From NCBI GenBank assembly GCA_029204225.1, contig CM055094.1, positions 26,095,041 through 26,159,040 of the forward strand: 64,000 nt of DNA, written 5' to 3'. Positions 37,101-48,192 of the stretch are shown here, in pieces (the first letter of the stretch is position 1; each line of letters begins with the position of its first letter). Position numbers and translations under genes: made by a program. The DNA comes from Diphasiastrum complanatum (taxonomy: Eukaryota; Streptophyta; Lycopodiopsida; Lycopodiales; Lycopodiaceae). The notes below the pieces were generated by a model that did no database searches, was not told the origin of the DNA, and worked only from the letters and a program-made list of their open reading frames with translations.

Positions 37101-37112
37101 TGGTATCAGAGC
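37101..37112 (+). promoter_or_regulatory. Primer binding site of the outer copia
   Basis: TGGTATCAGAGC directly after the LTR; perfect tRNA-iMet complement. A leader of about 470 bp precedes gag. Confidence 0.9.
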
Positions 37113-37580
37113 TTCATGCATTGAAGAGGTGAGGGTGTATACATCAGAACCATAGTGCTTTTGCTAGCAGGAACTTGGATTTGGGAGAGGAATCCAAACT
37201 CGCTAACAAACAAGCCATCTGTGGACCATAAGTGGATCAAATCAAGCCTGATCTGCCTCAGCTGAGCCTTGTACGGACAGAGAGCTCACACGTGTAAAAT
37301 CAGCCCTCTTTGTTGGAGTGCTACTTCTCAAGGAATGATCCAAATTTGATGTTCTATAGCTTGTTGGATAGGTATTGAAGAGCAGAATGTGTTGCTTGAG
37401 TTTCTAAATCAATTGGATTTGTTTTTAGAAGAGTTTTAGGCAATCAGAGAGTTTGGGAGAGTACTCATCTCGTGTGATATGCCAAAGGGAGCACACATCA
37501 GTTTTTTTTACCAATTTCCTCAATTTTCAGCAACATTTTCAACTCCATCTTTGTCATTACTTGAATTTGTCATAGAGAAC

Positions 37581-39684
37581 ATGTCTTCATCATGTTCGCA
37601 TTTCTTAGAGCACAGTGAAAGATTAACATCTTCCAATTATGCAATGTGGAAGATTAGAATGGAATCATTATTGATTCTACAGGATGTAATGGACATTGTG
37701 AGTGGAGCTGAAGCAGAACCTGCAACACCTAATGAAGCTACAAAATTCAACAAAAGAACCAGAATTGCCCTTTATTTTATAAAAATGAATGTCACAAATG
37801 AAGTGTTAAGAGAGATTAGTACATGCACCACTGTCAAGAAGGCTTGGGACACTCTAAAAACAATCTATGAAATTAAGAATACTTCTAGATTGCTTACACT
37901 TAGAAACCAAATCTTTCTAAGTTATCAGAGAGTAGATGAGAGTGCTTTATCATATGTAATGAGAGTAAAGGATCTCCATCAAGAGTTAGCTGGTATTGGA
38001 GATGCTCTTATGAACACTCAACTTGTATCTCTAAGTCCTTAATGGACTTAGAGATGAGTATGACAATATTGTGCAGACTTATGCTATCAAGGAGGAACTT
38101 CCATCCTCGCAGACACTGCAAGGTGTTCTCATTGCTAAAGAAAGCAGGCAAGAGAACAAGATGCTGAGGATCAACAGACTTTCATTGAAAGATGGTGGAG
38201 ATGACAAAGCACTCTTCATCAGAGACAAGTCAAGAGGCAAGGGCAAAGATCAACAAAACTTCAAGAAGGACAAAGCCAAAGAAGGAGGTGAGGATCAGTC
38301 CTCACAAGATGCAACATCCAATGGCAAAAAGAAGCTGTCAAAAGTCAAGTGCTTTTTCTGTGGCAAGAAAGGCCACTATGCATCAAACTGTTTCAAGAAG
38401 AAGAACCAATCTAAGCAAGCTAACCTTACTAATGAAGATGAGTGTGAGGGTATTGAGAGTGAAAGAGAGGATTCTTTAATGATGTCTAGTTTATCATCTT
38501 TTCTTTCAAGAATGAAGAAATCTGGTGGATATATAGTGGGGCTACTTCCCATATGTCTAGTTCTAGAAACTCTTTCACAAGTCTCATGCCATATCTAGGT
38601 GCAAAAAGATCAATCTATACTGCTAATGATGTAGAGTGTAGAATTGAAGGAATAGGTAGTATTCCACTGCATGCATCATCATCAAAAGCTTTTTGTTTGA
38701 ATAATGTACTTTATGTACCTAGACTAACTAAGAATCTCATTAGTGTAGGATAGTTGTTTGATAGTGGATTGGATGTCAAGTTTCAAGTTGACAAGTGTAT
38801 AATCTCAAGAGAAAATGAAGTTATAGCTAGAGGATCTAGAATTGAAAAGTTGTACAAACTAGATTCTAGGGAGAGTGCTAACATTTCAAATATTGCTTAT
38901 GAGACCAAGGTTCTTCAGGAGGATTTGCGGCATAAGAGATTAAGTCATCCCAATTTCAAAGCCATGCAATCTATGGTCAAGGAGGAAAAAGCTGTTGGAC
39001 TACCAAAGACACTGTCAAAGGAGCTTCAACCTTGTGAAGCTTGTGTTTTGGCATAATCACACAGAAGGCCTTTTCCAAGATCAAGCATCAAAACTAAGCA
39101 TCAATTTGAACTCGTGCACTCTGATGTTTATTTCTCTTCAACCAAAAGCAAAGGAGGAACAAATTGCTTTGTCTCCTTTATAGATGATTATACAAGATAT
39201 TCTTGGATCTATATGCTGTCTTCTAAAGCCATGGTTTATGATGTTTTTCTTACTTTCAAAGCTTATGTAGAAAAGCAGTTTACTTTCAAGTTGAAAGCTT
39301 TGAGAAGTGATAGTGGAGGTGAATACACCTCCAATAAGTTTAAAGACTTTTGTGAGAAGGAGGGAATACAAAGAGAATTTTCATGTTTATATACTCCTCA
39401 GCAAAATGGATTTGCTGAGAGAAAAAATAGAACTTTGTGTGAATGTGCAAAAGCCATTAGGCTAGAAGCTTCTCTACCTAAAGAATTTTGGGGAGAAGCA
39501 GTTGCATGTGCAAATTATCTTTGTAATAGGCTTCCTAATCTTGCAATAGAAGGAAGAACACCATTTGAGATGTTGTATAAGAAAAAGCCTAAGGTAGATC
39601 ATCTTAGGATCTTTGGCTGTGTATGCTTTGTGCATGTACCTTTAGAGACTAGAAAGAAAGAAGATCCTAGTGCTGTTAAGGGAA
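37581..39684 (+). pseudogene. Outer copia gag, protease and integrase (left half)
   Basis: Starts at ATG 37581 (M-S-S-S-C-S-H-F). Order: Gag core (IKMNVTNEVLREI), CCHC knuckle (KCFFCGKKGHYASNC), a degraded protease region, then integrase with DVYF, RSDSGGEY and TPQQNGFAERKN, where the D, D and E catalytic positions remain. Defects are a frameshift near 38040, another near 38525 that destroys the protease DSGA box in frame, a TAG at 38751-38753 and a TAA near 39055. The frame is then broken after the G-I-F of integrase by the inner copia at 39690; the next codons V-G-Y are found at 45556. Confidence 0.92.
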
Positions 39685-39689
39685 TTTTT
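39685..39689. repeat. Target site duplication TTTTT, left copy
   Basis: The uninterrupted target reads GGAATTTTTGTAGG. TTTTT is present on both sides of the inner element (39685-39689 and 45551-45555), giving a 5-bp duplication as usual for copia. Confidence 0.9.
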
Positions 39690-40342
39690 TGTGAAAAATT
39701 GTCAACTAGTAGTATTTTCCTAACTTGAGATTTTGTAGGCCTATGGCCAAATAAAAGTTAGAGATAGGTTCATACATGTATGTAGAGGCCCAAAGTATGT
39801 GTACACTACTTTTGAGGTCACATTAATTAGAGGAGGTCGAGTGTGGAGCTCTTCTATTGGCTCATAATTTGGTGCATTCCTATTTGACCAAATTTCTAGG
39901 TAGATGGGTGAATCCTATTGGACCCCAATTTTAGCCTATCATAAGACAAGTGGCCAAGAGGCACTATGGCTGCTATAAATAGCCATCTCCACGAGTATGT
40001 ACACATCTCATTTTCATTCTATTGAATGAATGTTATGCTCTTTGAAGATCCATCTTCTTCTCTCTCACTTTTTTGTTCATATCTTGCATTCTAGCCACTA
40101 GAATTGTGATTTCTTTGTTGCTATGGCTTCACACGTGTGAAATGCAGGTTGTAGGCTCTGAAGTACGGACAGGGACAGCAAGTTTCTGTTTGTGGAAGCT
40201 TATGATCAGATTTTGATGTTTAGTTGATGTTTAGTATGCTTAACATCACAATTTCTATCATTTTTTCAATCTAGATGTGCATAACTTCCATGGCCAAGAT
40301 CTTTATGAAACTTTAGCATCTTTTGGATCTGAGTTTTTCACA
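39690..40342 (+). mobile_element. Inner copia 5' LTR (653 bp)
   Basis: Begins TGTGAAAAATTG and ends GAGTTTTTCACA, with perfect 9-bp inverted ends TGTGAAAAA/TTTTTCACA. By eye it is identical to 44898-45550 over all 653 positions. It contains a TATA box (CTATAAATAG) and the palindrome TTCACACGTGTGAA at 40128-40141. Confidence 0.97.
39973..39982 (+). promoter_or_regulatory. TATA box of the inner copia promoter
   Basis: CTATAAATAG at offset 283 of the LTR, a canonical plant TATA box. Transcription should begin about 30 bp downstream, near 40010, which would define the start of the R region. The 3' LTR has the same box at 45181-45190. Confidence 0.75.
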
Positions 40343-40354
40343 TGGTATCAGAGC
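40343..40354 (+). promoter_or_regulatory. Primer binding site of the inner copia
   Basis: TGGTATCAGAGC starts at the base after the LTR; perfect complement to the tRNA-iMet 3' end. The leader runs to 40951. Confidence 0.93.
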
Positions 40355-40951
40355 ATTAGGCGGCCAAATGTGCAGGTTTTGCCAGATTTAGAAGAGATTT
40401 GTGGGCGAGTTTGCTTTTGTAGCATTCCAATCAAGTTTCTAGCTAAAAATCTTGTTGATTTATGTGTAGAAATTGGATCTTTGTGATCAAAACATCATTT
40501 GTATGCATTTCAATTGAAGTAGGGCGAATTCCCTCTGTACTTATCAGAATAAGGAGACAAAAATTGTTTTGGAAAGAGGGAGATGCAAGATCCAACAAGA
40601 TCCTATTAGTTTTCCATTCTAGCATATAGTTTTTTGATTCAATTTCTTGCTTCTTCATGTCAAAAACTTCAAAATTGATGTAACCCTCTGATTTTCAGTT
40701 TGCTGAATGATTCAAGAGTGTATTTCAATCTTAGGAGTGAGGGAAAAGCAAGTATATTGAGGTTTGGTCTTGGTTTGATCAAGAAATCATAAAACTAGTG
40801 GCTAAAATTGAGGAAAAAGTGAGGAAAAGAGAGAAAAAGTAAGGTTTTAGGTTCCAAATCTTTGTGATTTCTTCTTGTGTTTCATTTGTTGATTCAAGAG
40901 AGTGCTTAGTGCATTGGAACAGGTCAAAGATCAGAGATCAATCATTGCAAC

Positions 40952-43900
40952 ATGGCTACAAATGGAGGCTACATGTTGGAAAGCAATGATAGGCTTACCT
41001 CCCTCAACTATTCTACTTGGAAAGTAAGGATGGAGTCTTTGCTTGAGATGAATGAGTTGATGGATATTGTTGTAGGTGTGGAGGAGAGACCTTTGGCACC
41101 TCAAGAACAATTGAGGTATGACAAGAGGGCAAAGAAAGCCCTTCACATGATCAAGATGAATGTGACAAATGAGCTTATCAAAGAGGTTGGTAAGTGCACA
41201 TCATCTAGTGAAGCTTGGGAAGCCTTGAAGAAGGTTTATGAATCCAAGTCTACTTCTAGAGTGTTGACTTTAAGAAGGCAAATCTTTTCTTGTATGCAAA
41301 AGAAGAGTGAGAGTGGACATGCTTTTGTTTTGAGAGTTAAAGCATTGAATGATGAGTTAGCATGCATTAATGATGGCATAAATAATGAGGAGCTTGTTCA
41401 AGTGATTCTCAATGGCTTGTTGGATGATCATGCTAATCTTGTTCAAAGTTATGCTATCCAAAAATGTTTACCAAGTGTTGGAGACTTGCAAGAGGTCTTG
41501 TTGGCTGAAGAATTCAGGTTGCAAGCAAGAGTGGGAGCATCTTCTACATCTCAAGGAGGAGAAGAGGAGGCAATGTTCTCTAAAGGCAAGTTCAAGGGCA
41601 AAGGTAAAAGCAATTGGTCTAAAGGGCAAGACCAAGGTGAGCACTCTACTTTTGGCAAAAAGAAGGATAGATCTAAGCTAAAATGTTTCTATTGTGGAGT
41701 CAAAGGGCATTTTGCTAGTGATTGTTTTAAGAAAAAGAGGGATCAAGGGGAAAAGCAAACCAATCTAACTATTGATGAGGGTGGGGATGAGCTTCTTTCA
41801 AATGATGCTTTTGTTATGTCATCTTGCTTGTTGGCTAATCATGGAGACATTGATCCTTGGTGGATTGATAGTGGAGCCACTTCTCATATGACATATCATA
41901 AAGAGTATTTTTCATCTTTAATGGCATTTGATGGTGATAGGAAGGTAATCTATACCGCAAATGATGGTGAGTGTGCAATCAAGGGGATTGGCACAATTCC
42001 TATTTCACTTTCTACAAATAGGAATATAGAATTGAAAGATGTTTTGCTCATTCCATCCATTACCAAGAACTTACTTAGTGTAAGCCAAATGCTTGACAAA
42101 GGATTCAAAGTTGAGTTTGATGGTGATGCTTGCTTGATCAAAAAGGGGTGTAGTATCATTGCAAAAGGGAAAAGGCAAGGGAAATTGTTCAAGCTTGATG
42201 CATGTGTTGTTGCTAACCAAGTTGGATGCATGGCAAATGAACAAATGTCAATTCAAGAGGTATGGCATAAAAGGATGGGACATCTCAACTACAAGGCCTT
42301 GGAGGTAATAGCCAAAAAGGAGGTAGTAAGGGGACTTCCCAAGTCTCTTACTTGCTTGAATCATGTTTGTGAAGAATGTGCTTTGTCTAAATCACATAGA
42401 TTGCCATATACTAGATCTATATCTAGATCTAAGATGCCTTTTTCTCTCTTGCATTCGGATATTCATGGTGTTACTACAATTAGCAATGGAGGTGCTAAGA
42501 TGTATGTAACTTTCATTGATGATTTTAGTAGATTTTGTTGGGTTTATCTACTAAAGAGCAAGGATGAGGTGTTTGATGTGTTTGTCAAGTTCAAAGTTGC
42601 TATTGAGACTCAATTTACAACCAAAATCAAATGCTTGAGGAGCGACAATGGTGGTGAATACATTTCTAACAAATTCAAAGCCTTTTGCGATGAGCATGGG
42701 ATCAAGAGGGAGTACACATGTCCAAGAACACCACAACAAAATGGAGTGGCCGAGAGGAAGAATAGAACCTTGTGTGAGAGTGCAAAGGCAATGAGATTGA
42801 ATGCTAATCTTCCTAAACCTTTTTGGAGTGATGCTTTGTTGTGTGCAAATTTCCTATGCAATAGATGGCCAAGTGTTGTATTGGAAGGAAAAACCCCTTT
42901 TGAAGCTTTGTTTGGTACGAAGCCTAATGTCAAGTTTCTAAGAACTTTTGGATGCATTTGCTACTTCAACATTACTCTTGATGATAGAACTAAGGAGGAT
43001 CCATCTTCAAGAAAGGGCATTTTTGTTGGTTATAGTGAAGTAAGCAAAGCATATAGGATTTATGTTCCTTCAATCAAGAAAGTGTTCACAAGTAGGGATG
43101 TCATTTTTGATGAAAGTAACATTCAAAAAGTTGTTTCAAGTGATGATGGTGTTGTTGCAACTAATGTGCTTGATGACAATGGAGTTGATGACACATTGGA
43201 TGTGGATGTTGAAGAAGCCTCTTCAAGTCAAATTCCAAGGAGAACTCCAAGGCATAAAGTGAAACCCTCAAGGCTCACTTATGATGGCAAAGGTAAGCAA
43301 GTGGTGGATGGATCCAACTATGCTTTCCTAACTTCTTTTGATGTACCTTCATGTGTAGATGAAGCAAGGCAAGAAGAGGAATGGATCCAAGCAATGGATC
43401 TTGAGTTTGAAGCACTTATGAAGAACAACACATGGAGATTGGTGGAGCTTCCAAAGGGCAAAAGTGCAATTGGATGCAAATGGATCTTCAAGGTAAAGAC
43501 AAATCAAGATGGATCTATCAACAAGTTCAAGGCAAGGTTGGTGGCTAAAGGTTATGCTCAAGAGCATGGCATTGACTATGAGGAAACCTTTGCACCCGTG
43601 GCAAAGATGGTGAGCATAAGAGTAATCATTTCCCTTGCAACTCTTTATGGATGGGATCTTTGGCAATTAGACATTTCTAATGCTTTCTTGAATGGTGATC
43701 TTGAAGAGGAAGTCTACATGGAGCAACCCGAGAGCTATGTTTCTCATAGCAAGCCTAATCATGTGTGTTTTCTACAAAAAAGTTTGTATGGTCTTAAGCA
43801 AGCACCAAGGAGTTGGTATGCTAGGCTTAACTCTTTTCTACTTTCTCAAAACTTCACTATGAGTGAGTATGATCATTCACTTTACTTTAGAATTAGTGCT

Positions 43901-44902
43901 AATGATGTTACAATCCTTCTAATTTATGTGGATGACATTATTTTAAGTGGAGGGAACAAGGAAGATATAGAAGATATCAAGAAAGCACTAAAAAAGGAAT
44001 TTGAAGTGCATGATCTTGGTCTTTTGAGCTATATCTTAGGAATAGAAGTAATTAGAACTTCTCAAATCACTTTTATTTCACAAGAGAAGTATGCTATTTC
44101 TATTCTCAATAGATTTCATATGGTAGATGCAAATCCTATTGATACACCTATGGAATCACATGTAAAGCTAACTATAAGAGGTAATGAAAGATCCTTCGAG
44201 GACATTACTCTCTATAGGAAGCTAATAGGTTCTCTTATATATCTAACCATCACAAGACCTGATTTATCTTATTGTGTTGGTAGATTAAGCCAATTCATGC
44301 AAGATCCTAGCATAGAACATTGGAAACTAGGAAAGAGGATCTTGAGATACATCTCGGGAACAAAAGATTTTGGCATTGTTTATAGAGGCTCATCACCTAA
44401 CTTATTTGGTTTTTCAGATTCAGATTTTGCAGGAGACCTTATGGATAGAAAATCCATAAATGCACATGCTATTTTCATAGGTGATGGAGCTATCTCATGG
44501 ATGTCGAAGAAACAAGCAACTATATCACTTTCTTCTAGTGAGGCCGAGTACAAAGCTTTGACATCATGCACAAAGGAGATGGTGTGGATCAAGAGGATGA
44601 TTATGGAGCTTCATTTGCTGGATTTTTCAGAGAGTCCAATCATCTTTTGTGACAACCTTTCAGCCCAAAGTCTAGCAAGCAATCCGGTTTTCCATGCAAG
44701 GAGCAAACATATCGAGGTGGCTTACCATTTTGTGAGAGAACAAGTGTTGGCAAAAGAGATCAAGCTTGAACATGTCCCATCAAAGGAATGTGTGGCTGAT
44801 ATCTTTACCAAAGCATTGGGAAAGGACTTATTTTTCAAGCATAGAACAAGTCTTGGTGTACTTTCTAAATCTATGCTAAAACTAGTTGAAGAGGGAGTGT
44901 GA
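40952..44902 (+). CDS. Intact Ty1/copia gag-pol polyprotein (1316 aa)
   Basis: A single uninterrupted frame encodes the whole retrotransposon polyprotein; ATG 40952 lies in AACATGGC, a good plant start context. Domains: Gag core about 1-240; CCHC zinc knuckle C245-C248-H253-C258; aspartic protease with DSGA at 306-309; integrase zinc site H439, H444, C473, C476; integrase catalytic D503, D565, E601 (35 residues between the last two, as expected); reverse transcriptase with D907 in QLDISNAFLNG and YVDD at 992-995; RNase H with D1156, E1197 and D1234, ending near a HARSKHIEV segment. All key residues I looked for are present. The TGA stop lies inside the 3' LTR (its bases 3-5). The product would form virus-like particles and copy its RNA into new genomic insertions. 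With the LTR identity this suggests a recently active, possibly competent element. Confidence 0.97.
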   Translation: MATNGGYMLESNDRLTSLNYSTWKVRMESLLEMNELMDIVVGVEERPLAPQEQLRYDKRAKKALHMIKMNVTNELIKEVGKCTSSSEAWEALKKVYESKSTSRVLTLRRQIFSCMQKKSESGHAFVLRVKALNDELACINDGINNEELVQVILNGLLDDHANLVQSYAIQKCLPSVGDLQEVLLAEEFRLQARVGASSTSQGGEEEAMFSKGKFKGKGKSNWSKGQDQGEHSTFGKKKDRSKLKCFYCGVKGHFASDCFKKKRDQGEKQTNLTIDEGGDELLSNDAFVMSSCLLANHGDIDPWWIDSGATSHMTYHKEYFSSLMAFDGDRKVIYTANDGECAIKGIGTIPISLSTNRNIELKDVLLIPSITKNLLSVSQMLDKGFKVEFDGDACLIKKGCSIIAKGKRQGKLFKLDACVVANQVGCMANEQMSIQEVWHKRMGHLNYKALEVIAKKEVVRGLPKSLTCLNHVCEECALSKSHRLPYTRSISRSKMPFSLLHSDIHGVTTISNGGAKMYVTFIDDFSRFCWVYLLKSKDEVFDVFVKFKVAIETQFTTKIKCLRSDNGGEYISNKFKAFCDEHGIKREYTCPRTPQQNGVAERKNRTLCESAKAMRLNANLPKPFWSDALLCANFLCNRWPSVVLEGKTPFEALFGTKPNVKFLRTFGCICYFNITLDDRTKEDPSSRKGIFVGYSEVSKAYRIYVPSIKKVFTSRDVIFDESNIQKVVSSDDGVVATNVLDDNGVDDTLDVDVEEASSSQIPRRTPRHKVKPSRLTYDGKGKQVVDGSNYAFLTSFDVPSCVDEARQEEEWIQAMDLEFEALMKNNTWRLVELPKGKSAIGCKWIFKVKTNQDGSINKFKARLVAKGYAQEHGIDYEETFAPVAKMVSIRVIISLATLYGWDLWQLDISNAFLNGDLEEEVYMEQPESYVSHSKPNHVCFLQKSLYGLKQAPRSWYARLNSFLLSQNFTMSEYDHSLYFRISANDVTILLIYVDDIILSGGNKEDIEDIKKALKKEFEVHDLGLLSYILGIEVIRTSQITFISQEKYAISILNRFHMVDANPIDTPMESHVKLTIRGNERSFEDITLYRKLIGSLIYLTITRPDLSYCVGRLSQFMQDPSIEHWKLGKRILRYISGTKDFGIVYRGSSPNLFGFSDSDFAGDLMDRKSINAHAIFIGDGAISWMSKKQATISLSSSEAEYKALTSCTKEMVWIKRMIMELHLLDFSESPIIFCDNLSAQSLASNPVFHARSKHIEVAYHFVREQVLAKEIKLEHVPSKECVADIFTKALGKDLFFKHRTSLGVLSKSMLKLVEEGV
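44886..44897 (+). promoter_or_regulatory. Polypurine tract of the inner copia
   Basis: The purine-rich run GAAGAGGGAG directly precedes the TGTGAAAAA start of the 3' LTR. It is the expected primer for plus-strand synthesis and overlaps the last codons of the polyprotein. Confidence 0.85.
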
Positions 44903-45550
44903 AAAATTGTCAACTAGTAGTATTTTCCTAACTTGAGATTTTGTAGGCCTATGGCCAAATAAAAGTTAGAGATAGGTTCATACATGTATGTAGAGGCCCA
45001 AAGTATGTGTACACTACTTTTGAGGTCACATTAATTAGAGGAGGTCGAGTGTGGAGCTCTTCTATTGGCTCATAATTTGGTGCATTCCTATTTGACCAAA
45101 TTTCTAGGTAGATGGGTGAATCCTATTGGACCCCAATTTTAGCCTATCATAAGACAAGTGGCCAAGAGGCACTATGGCTGCTATAAATAGCCATCTCCAC
45201 GAGTATGTACACATCTCATTTTCATTCTATTGAATGAATGTTATGCTCTTTGAAGATCCATCTTCTTCTCTCTCACTTTTTTGTTCATATCTTGCATTCT
45301 AGCCACTAGAATTGTGATTTCTTTGTTGCTATGGCTTCACACGTGTGAAATGCAGGTTGTAGGCTCTGAAGTACGGACAGGGACAGCAAGTTTCTGTTTG
45401 TGGAAGCTTATGATCAGATTTTGATGTTTAGTTGATGTTTAGTATGCTTAACATCACAATTTCTATCATTTTTTCAATCTAGATGTGCATAACTTCCATG
45501 GCCAAGATCTTTATGAAACTTTAGCATCTTTTGGATCTGAGTTTTTCACA
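44898..45550 (+). mobile_element. Inner copia 3' LTR (653 bp)
   Basis: Same length and, as far as I can read, same sequence as the 5' LTR. It ends TTTTTCACA and is followed by TTTTT, the second target copy. The full element is 39690-45550, 5861 bp. Confidence 0.97.
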
Positions 45551-45555
45551 TTTTT
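45551..45555. repeat. Target site duplication TTTTT, right copy
   Basis: Directly follows the inner 3' LTR; the outer copia reading continues with GTAGGATATGC (V-G-Y-A). Confidence 0.9.
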
Positions 45556-47476
45556 GTAGGATATGCATCTACTAAAAAAGCATACAAAGTATATCTTCCC
45601 TCTACTGACAAGAATGTTGTAAGTAGAGATGTGAACTTTCATGAAGATCAGAAGTTTAACTTGGATGAAGCACAGATCAAGGAGTCTCATGCAAGATCTA
45701 CAATCATCAATCTTGATGCTGCTCAAGAAGTGGTGAGGCCGAGGCTTGAGGAGGAGCAACTTCAAGCACCTACACCAAGAAGATCTACAAGAGAAAGATT
45801 TGAGCCAAGAAGGCTCACATATGATGTTGAAGGAAGGCAAGTGGAAGGTGAAACTTCCTATCATGCACTTTTCATATCAGATGAAGAGCCTAAAGATGTC
45901 CAACAAGCACTTCAATCCGAGAAGTGGGTTGAAGCAATGACCCAAGAGTTTGAAGCCTTGATGTCAAACAACACATGGGAGCTTGTGGAGCCACCAAACA
46001 ACATTTGGATTTTCAGAATCAAGTATAATAATGATGGATCTATCAACAAATATAAAGCAAGACTTTGTGCTAAAGGCTACTCACAAATCAAAGGTCTTGA
46101 CTATGAAGACACCTTTGCACCAGTTGCAAAAATGGTAACAATCAGAATACTCATATCTCTTGAATGTTTTCACAATTGGAGACTGTTTCAGCTTGATGTT
46201 TCTATTGCCTTTCTCAATGGTTACCTTGAGGAGGAGATTTACATGGAGCAACCTCCTAGTTTTGTGAAAGAAGGTGAAGAATCAAAAGTTTGTCTTTTGT
46301 TCAAAAGTCTCTATGGACTAAAACAAGCACCAAGGTCTTGGTATGCAAGGCTCAACTCCTATCTCATATCACTCGGATTTTGTCTTAGTGAATATGACCC
46401 CTCTATGTATATTAAGTTTGTAGATAATTTTGTAATTATTCTTCTCATCTATGTAGATGATATCATTCTTTGTGGAAATAATGAGAAGCTAGTTGAAGAA
46501 ACTAAGCATGCACTTGGTAGTGAGTTTAAGGTGTAGGACTTAGGAGTTCTTCACCATATTTTAGGCCTTGAAATTGACTTTTGGAAACATCATGCCTTCA
46601 TAAGTCAAAGTAAATATGCACTTTCCATGCTCAAGAAATTCCAAATGGAAAACTGTAAAGGCATAGATATACCAATGGAGCACATTGTAAAAGTTCATAG
46701 ATACACCAATGGAGCACATTGTAAAAGTTCCTATGAAAGATGATGAAAAATCCTTTATGGACATCACTCTTTATAGGAGTCTTATTGGCTCACTTATATG
46801 GTTAACTGTGACTAGGTCTGATCTAAGCTTTAGTGTGCATAAGCTAAGTCAACACATGCGAGATCCAAAGATATATCATTGGAAGTCGGCTAAGAGAATC
46901 ATGAGGTATATATTTTCTACCTTAGATTATGGATTATTCTACAAAGAAAAAGATCTGACTTTGGTTGCTTTTTCAGATTTAGATTCTGTAGCAGACAGTT
47001 TGGATAGAAAATCCATAAGTGCTTACACAATTTTTCTAAGAGAGAATCTAGTTTCTTGGCTATCAAAGAAGCAAGCAACTATATCCTTATCATCCTGTGA
47101 AGCTGAATACAAATCTCTTACAACCACAACAAAGGAGGTTTTATGAATCAAAAGGCTACTTTTGGAGCTAAAGTGTTATGCAGATGAAGAACTTCCAATT
47201 ATCAAGAATGATAACATCTCAGCTCAGGCTCTTGCAAACAATCCTATGTTCCATGCAAGGAGCAAAAGCATCGAGGTAGCTCATCATTTTGTAAGAGAAA
47301 AAGTCATTGGGAGAGAGATCTTATTGGAGCATGTTGGATCTTCAAATTGTGTTGCAGATCTTCTCACCAAGCCATTACTCAATAATGTCTTAATCAAGAT
47401 GAGGTCTAATCTAGGCCTAATTTCAAAGTCTATGTTAGATAGGAGCATATATTTTAAGGAGGAGCGTGAAGATTAG
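45556..47476 (+). pseudogene. Outer copia RT and RNase H (right half)
   Basis: Continues the integrase C-terminus (V-G-Y-A...KVYLPS), the proline/serine-rich linker, then RT (KARLCAKGYSQ, QLDVSIAFLNGYLEEEIYMEQP, LIYVDDIILCG) and RNase H (SWLSKKQATISLSSCEAEYKSL, HARSKSIEVAHHFVREKV). The first RT aspartate and the YVDD box are kept, but the residue after D-V-S is I instead of N. Defects: a short deletion where G-C-K-W should stand (about 46005), a TAG at 46534-46536, a 34-bp tandem duplication at 46663-46730 and a TGA near 47145. The frame ends 12 bp inside the 3' LTR, the same layout as in the inner element. The copy is dead. Confidence 0.92.
46663..46730 (+). repeat. 34-bp tandem duplication in the outer copia
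   Basis: CATAGATATACCAATGGAGC...GTAAAAGTT is followed at once by a second copy with one substitution; 34 bases shift the frame. Confidence 0.9.
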
Positions 47477-48187
47477 TAAAATAATATCTTCCTATCTTGA
47501 GTTTTGGGGCCATATCCATGTTATTTCCATTGTAAACTTTGTTTATACATAAAGGTATGTGAATTGAGCACATAACCTTCTAGAATCGGTCGAGTTTGAG
47601 TTAGGTAGATTCAAATTTGATGTCATGCAAAAGTTTAGATAGCATGCAATGTCATTCAGTGTGCATGCAAGCCACATGCAATCAGTGCATGCAACATGCA
47701 AAGTGGTTTTTATGATCTACACATGTCTAGGCAGTTTTGAGAGTTGACATGTAGTACATGCAATATCCATGCATGCAGTTACACATGTGGATCCCTGTTA
47801 GTTGAGTTAATTGAGCTAATTGGACTTTCCAAGCAACGCCACTATAGGAAGTCGAGCCACTTTGATGTAGGGAAACCTTGGCATGTTTTGCCATATTGTG
47901 AATATTGAGATTTTGGCATTTTGGACTCATTCTCTCTCTACCCGAGTTGTAGAGCTTTGATTTTCTCTCTTTACTCGAGAGCAGCCTCCATATTGAGCAC
48001 TAAGAATTATTTCTGACATTCATTCCTCATAGTGAGAAGTTAGTTTTTTCAGTCTATTGTATGTCATTGTGCTCTTGTCTTAGATTTTTCAGGTAATCTG
48101 TTCTTTGATCAATCTTGTGCAATCACAACACCTCAGTAAGATCTTGTAAGGTGTGTGGTGAAGTTCACACGTGCTCAAAACTTCACA
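47465..48187 (+). mobile_element. Outer copia 3' LTR (723 bp)
   Basis: Preceded by the polypurine tract AAGGAGGAG. Starts CGTGAAGATTAG (the T of TGTGAAG mutated to C) and ends AAACTTCACA, followed by TAGAT. The CATGCA array and purine landmarks align with the 5' LTR; an extra ATCTTGTAAG-like insertion near 48140 accounts for part of the length difference. The complete outer element was about 5.9 kb before the inner insertion. Confidence 0.95.
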
Positions 48188-48192
48188 TAGAT

